A stretch of 64,000 nucleotides of DNA, taken from positions 682,001 to 746,000 of the forward strand of contig NZ_FWYF01000001.1 of the NCBI RefSeq assembly GCF_900176375.1, read 5' to 3'. A program made the position numbers and the translations under genes. How positions within the stretch are numbered: the first letter of the stretch is position 1; each line of letters begins with the position of its first letter. The notes beneath the pieces are model-generated. The model had not been told where the DNA came from and did no database searches. It saw only the letters and a program-made list of their open reading frames with translations. The stretch comes from Reichenbachiella faecimaris (GTDB taxonomy: Bacteria; Bacteroidota; Bacteroidia; Cytophagales; Cyclobacteriaceae). Shown here one piece after another: positions 61,681 to 64,000 of this stretch.

Positions 61681-64000
61681 TTAAGGTATTTTAGATGAAA
61701 ATTCGCTACCACCTTTCCAACTTGAAAACCCAAGAGACCATCCAAGGCCAAATCCAACAACAGCGCCAGTTCCAACACCTTGCATTAGCCTTTTAGGATG
61801 TACTACTGGATTGAACAAAACTTGAGAAAGCCCAGTTAAAGCCCCTAAAGTGCCATAAGCGACACCAAAAAGTACTCCATTTTCAAATTCATTTTTTGGC
61901 ATCACTGTAGTATATATTTTCAATGCTATATCAGGATTTTCACGTACTAGATCAGCCATTTGCTTTTGAATCTGACCACTGATGTCCACATTCTGACTAG
62001 GGTTAGGATTATTTTGCCCGAGATATCGAGTATTGCTAGCTCCAGACATACCATCAACCCCTTCTGGCATTATACCCCATTGAGTATCATTGTCACCCCC
62101 CGTTGCTTGCCCATTACTCGCTAGCAGTCCAGACTTAGCTGCTCTTCTACCTGCACTTGCATATGCAGACATCTCACTGATAAACCCTGAATAAGCCAAG
62201 ACTGGGCCTGATGACCATTCAGTGCTATTCCAAGAATTATGTAAGTCGTTATAATTTGATCCAAAGCTATATGCCAGCCTACTTCCTCCTTCACTATTAG
62301 CAAATAATAAGCCTCTCCCTCTAGTGGAAGAATGCCAGTATCCTCCATTGTTGGCTAAGGCTGCACTTGCAAAAGCAGATTGTTCTCCTGCCAATGCCTC
62401 ACTTTCTTCTTTAGCTCTTCTTCTTGCCTGTATTTCTGCCATAGTACCCCCATGCCCAAATCCAAAAGCACTGCCTGAGTTATACGAATCTCCATAACCT
62501 GCTGCGATACCTCCCCAGAAGTCCCAGCCGCCCATGCCATTATTGGCCAGTCCGCCTCCATAGCTGCTTCCACTGCTTCCATCAAGGCTTTCCAGTAATT
62601 CACCCTTATCCATCTGCTTCGGTATATCCCCCATAGGATCATTGTAGTTGATAGGATTGTTGAAGGCATACTGATAAGGGGTCATAGAGGTAAAGCTGCT
62701 GGCCATGATATCTATGCCCGTGAACCTGCCCAGGGCTGCGTCGTAGTTTCGGTAGAAGGTCTCGTAGTTGTTTGTGGTTCTGTTCAACTCACTGCCTGCG
62801 TTGTACAATCTGTTGTTTATGGTATTTAGATCTTGCTCGTAGCTGCCTGCTGTCTGCAAGCCAAACGGATAATAATCATTGGCCTGTACGATGGGCCCAT
62901 GCACCTGCTCTACTGTAAAATCATCGAAAAATACGTCCACGCCTGTTTCACTTTCATTGGATAAGTAAATATAGACATATCCCATTTCTTCTATGGCTAT
63001 TGTATGGCTCAATGCTTCGTGTGGGGTGTCTGTGCCTGTTTCTTGGGCTGCGCTCGATATCTGCTCGAACCCTGTCTTTGCACTGATCAACTGAAAGTCT
63101 TTGTCGAACACCATATAGTTCAGATAGGCCTTTGGCACCTCTTGATCTACGCCTGAGCGTGTAAAATCAATAAATGGGGCAGTACTGCCCATTCCCCCCA
63201 GTTCATTGGCAATCAAAGCTGAGCCATTGGCGATATTGCCTGCTACTGTATTGAGCAATTGCGTCCACCCTGAGGACTGTGCCTGATCGTAGTACTTGGC
63301 AAATACTTCCATCTTGACCGTATCGCCTGGCATTACCTTCAATTGTCTGGCAAAGATCAAGGTATCCCCTCCTGATAGCATCATGGAATTGCGCGTCGTA
63401 TCTGTCTGGCTGTTGGTGTGATCAAACAAGTCTGCATTGACTACAGCCACTTTTTCATAATTGAAGAAGATACCAGCTTCCACCTCGGCCTGACTGCTTT
63501 CCATCGTCGCCTGGGTCACTGTACTTTTCTGATCTGTGGTCAGCAGCATGCGCACGTTGCCCAGCTGATCAGTCAGATGGTACTGATGCTCCCATTGGTC
63601 AGATTCCTCTGGGTGGTAGAGGATGCGTCCTTCGCCATGCTGGATAGCTTGCAGCTGATTGTCTTGATATAGGAAATTGCCTAAGTAATCATTTACTTTC
63701 TGCACCACTCCTTCTGTATCTGTGGCCTGCTGCCTGATTTTTGCCCCACTGGCCGTATAGGTGTTGGTCACTGTCCTGCCATCTGCAAACTGGATGAAAA
63801 CGGGCTTGTTCTGATAGTTGTAGGCGATACTGTCGATCCCTTTGTTCAGGTCGCTGGCCATGTTGCCATTGGCATCGTAGGTATATTCGTCTGTTTCATT
63901 GGCCAAATCGTTAAAACCTGCCTCATGGCCTGCTGCGTCTGTCACGGCTTGCATCTGATTGCCCTGGTAGGTATAGCTCAGCTGGTCTATGGAGGTCATG
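61681..64000 (-). CDS. RHS repeat-associated core domain protein, partial (C-terminal 772+ residues)
   Basis: The gene enters from the right edge, so its N-terminus is missing; an ATG at 63999 is unlikely to be the start. Visible parts: YD-repeats ('YDANGNMASDLNKGIDSIAYNYQNKP'), the RHS core ('YHLTDQLGNVRMLLTT'), an inserted beta-rich domain (about 175-370) and the core end motif 'YDAALGRFTGIDIMASSFTSMTPYQYAFNNPINYNDPMGD'. After this boundary comes a C-terminal domain of about 310 residues, Gly/Ser/Ala-rich, ending in a hydrophobic Gly-zipper-like stretch ('YGTLGALTGLSQ', 'GVGTGAVVGFGLGWSLGF'). RHS proteins encapsulate a variable C-terminal toxin. This one matches no toxin family I know. Confidence 0.88.
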   Translation of the reverse strand, partial: MTSIDQLSYTYQGNQMQAVTDAAGHEAGFNDLANETDEYTYDANGNMASDLNKGIDSIAYNYQNKPVFIQFADGRTVTNTYTASGAKIRQQATDTEGVVQKVNDYLGNFLYQDNQLQAIQHGEGRILYHPEESDQWEHQYHLTDQLGNVRMLLTTDQKSTVTQATMESSQAEVEAGIFFNYEKVAVVNADLFDHTNSQTDTTRNSMMLSGGDTLIFARQLKVMPGDTVKMEVFAKYYDQAQSSGWTQLLNTVAGNIANGSALIANELGGMGSTAPFIDFTRSGVDQEVPKAYLNYMVFDKDFQLISAKTGFEQISSAAQETGTDTPHEALSHTIAIEEMGYVYIYLSNESETGVDVFFDDFTVEQVHGPIVQANDYYPFGLQTAGSYEQDLNTINNRLYNAGSELNRTTNNYETFYRNYDAALGRFTGIDIMASSFTSMTPYQYAFNNPINYNDPMGDIPKQMDKGELLESLDGSSGSSYGGGLANNGMGGWDFWGGIAAGYGDSYNSGSAFGFGHGGTMAEIQARRRAKEESEALAGEQSAFASAALANNGGYWHSSTRGRGLLFANSEGGSRLAYSFGSNYNDLHNSWNSTEWSSGPVLAYSGFISEMSAYASAGRRAAKSGLLASNGQATGGDNDTQWGIMPEGVDGMSGASNTRYLGQNNPNPSQNVDISGQIQKQMADLVRENPDIALKIYTTVMPKNEFENGVLFGVAYGTLGALTGLSQVLFNPVVHPKRLMQGVGTGAVVGFGLGWSLGFSSWKGGSEFSSKIP

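Noticed and set aside
61578-61778. 66-codon minus-strand open frame overlapping the end of the RHS gene
   Set aside because: It is out of frame with, and overlaps, two better-supported genes. It has a Leu-rich shadow composition.

Overview
The window looks like a chromosomal segment of a Bacteroidota bacterium, most likely a free-living (perhaps marine) member of the Cytophagales. This is inferred from SusC/SusD pairs, a giant hybrid two-component sensor with an AraC output, DUF4249/TonB-receptor genes, a 7TMR-DISM hybrid kinase, Bacteroidota-type -7 promoter boxes (TAnnTTTG) and the near absence of Shine-Dalgarno sites. The species cannot be named from the sequence alone. No tRNA, rRNA, CRISPR array, prophage or insertion sequence was seen.

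Layout. (1) 1-15.6 kb is mostly housekeeping: a partial winged-helix regulator, an alpha/beta hydrolase, hemE, a 7TMR-DISM hybrid histidine kinase, an aspartate-type aminotransferase, recR, clpS, an NlpC/P60 peptidase, miaA, a SiaC-like phosphoprotein, a 2-oxoacid dehydrogenase E2, cinA, a secreted unknown and a 2,4-dienoyl-CoA reductase-like flavoenzyme. (2) 15.7-22.6 kb is a compact four-gene minus-strand envelope operon: a 243-aa secreted protein with a TTG start, an STN-domain TonB receptor, a DUF4249 lipoprotein and a 734-aa protein ending in a plug-like domain. (3) 22.8-53.8 kb is a pectin utilisation locus. (4) 53.8-60.7 kb holds an antiporter, a VOC protein, a bestrophin, an alpha/beta hydrolase and a beta-propeller sensor-like protein without a kinase. 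(5) 60.7-64 kb is an RHS/YD-repeat region: an orphan RHS-core fragment, a small membrane protein and an RHS gene that runs off the window.

How the pectin genes fit together. SusC, SusD and a surface lipoprotein bind and import pectin oligosaccharides. CE8 removes methyl esters and two CE12 enzymes remove acetyl groups. PL1, PL9 and GH28 cut the homogalacturonan backbone, and GH105 releases the unsaturated uronate. KduI and KduD take that product to 2-keto-3-deoxygluconate (KDG). Saturated galacturonate can be taken up by the TRAP transporter DctPQM and turned into KDG by UxaC, UxaB and UxaA. The hybrid sensor at 25.5-29.6 kb is the obvious regulator of the susCD operon. A perfect 10-bp inverted repeat just before uxaC suggests a separate repressor for the hexuronate operon. 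KDG kinase and KDPG aldolase are not in the window.

Most of this is recognisable biology. The parts least explained by known systems are the STN-receptor/DUF4249/plug operon without FecI/FecR, the RHS C-terminal domain with its adjacent two-helix membrane protein, the RHS remnant next to a T9G9 tract, the kinase-less propeller protein with a lysine/arginine-rich insert, and the stem-loop that splits the pectin operon after the surface-binding protein.
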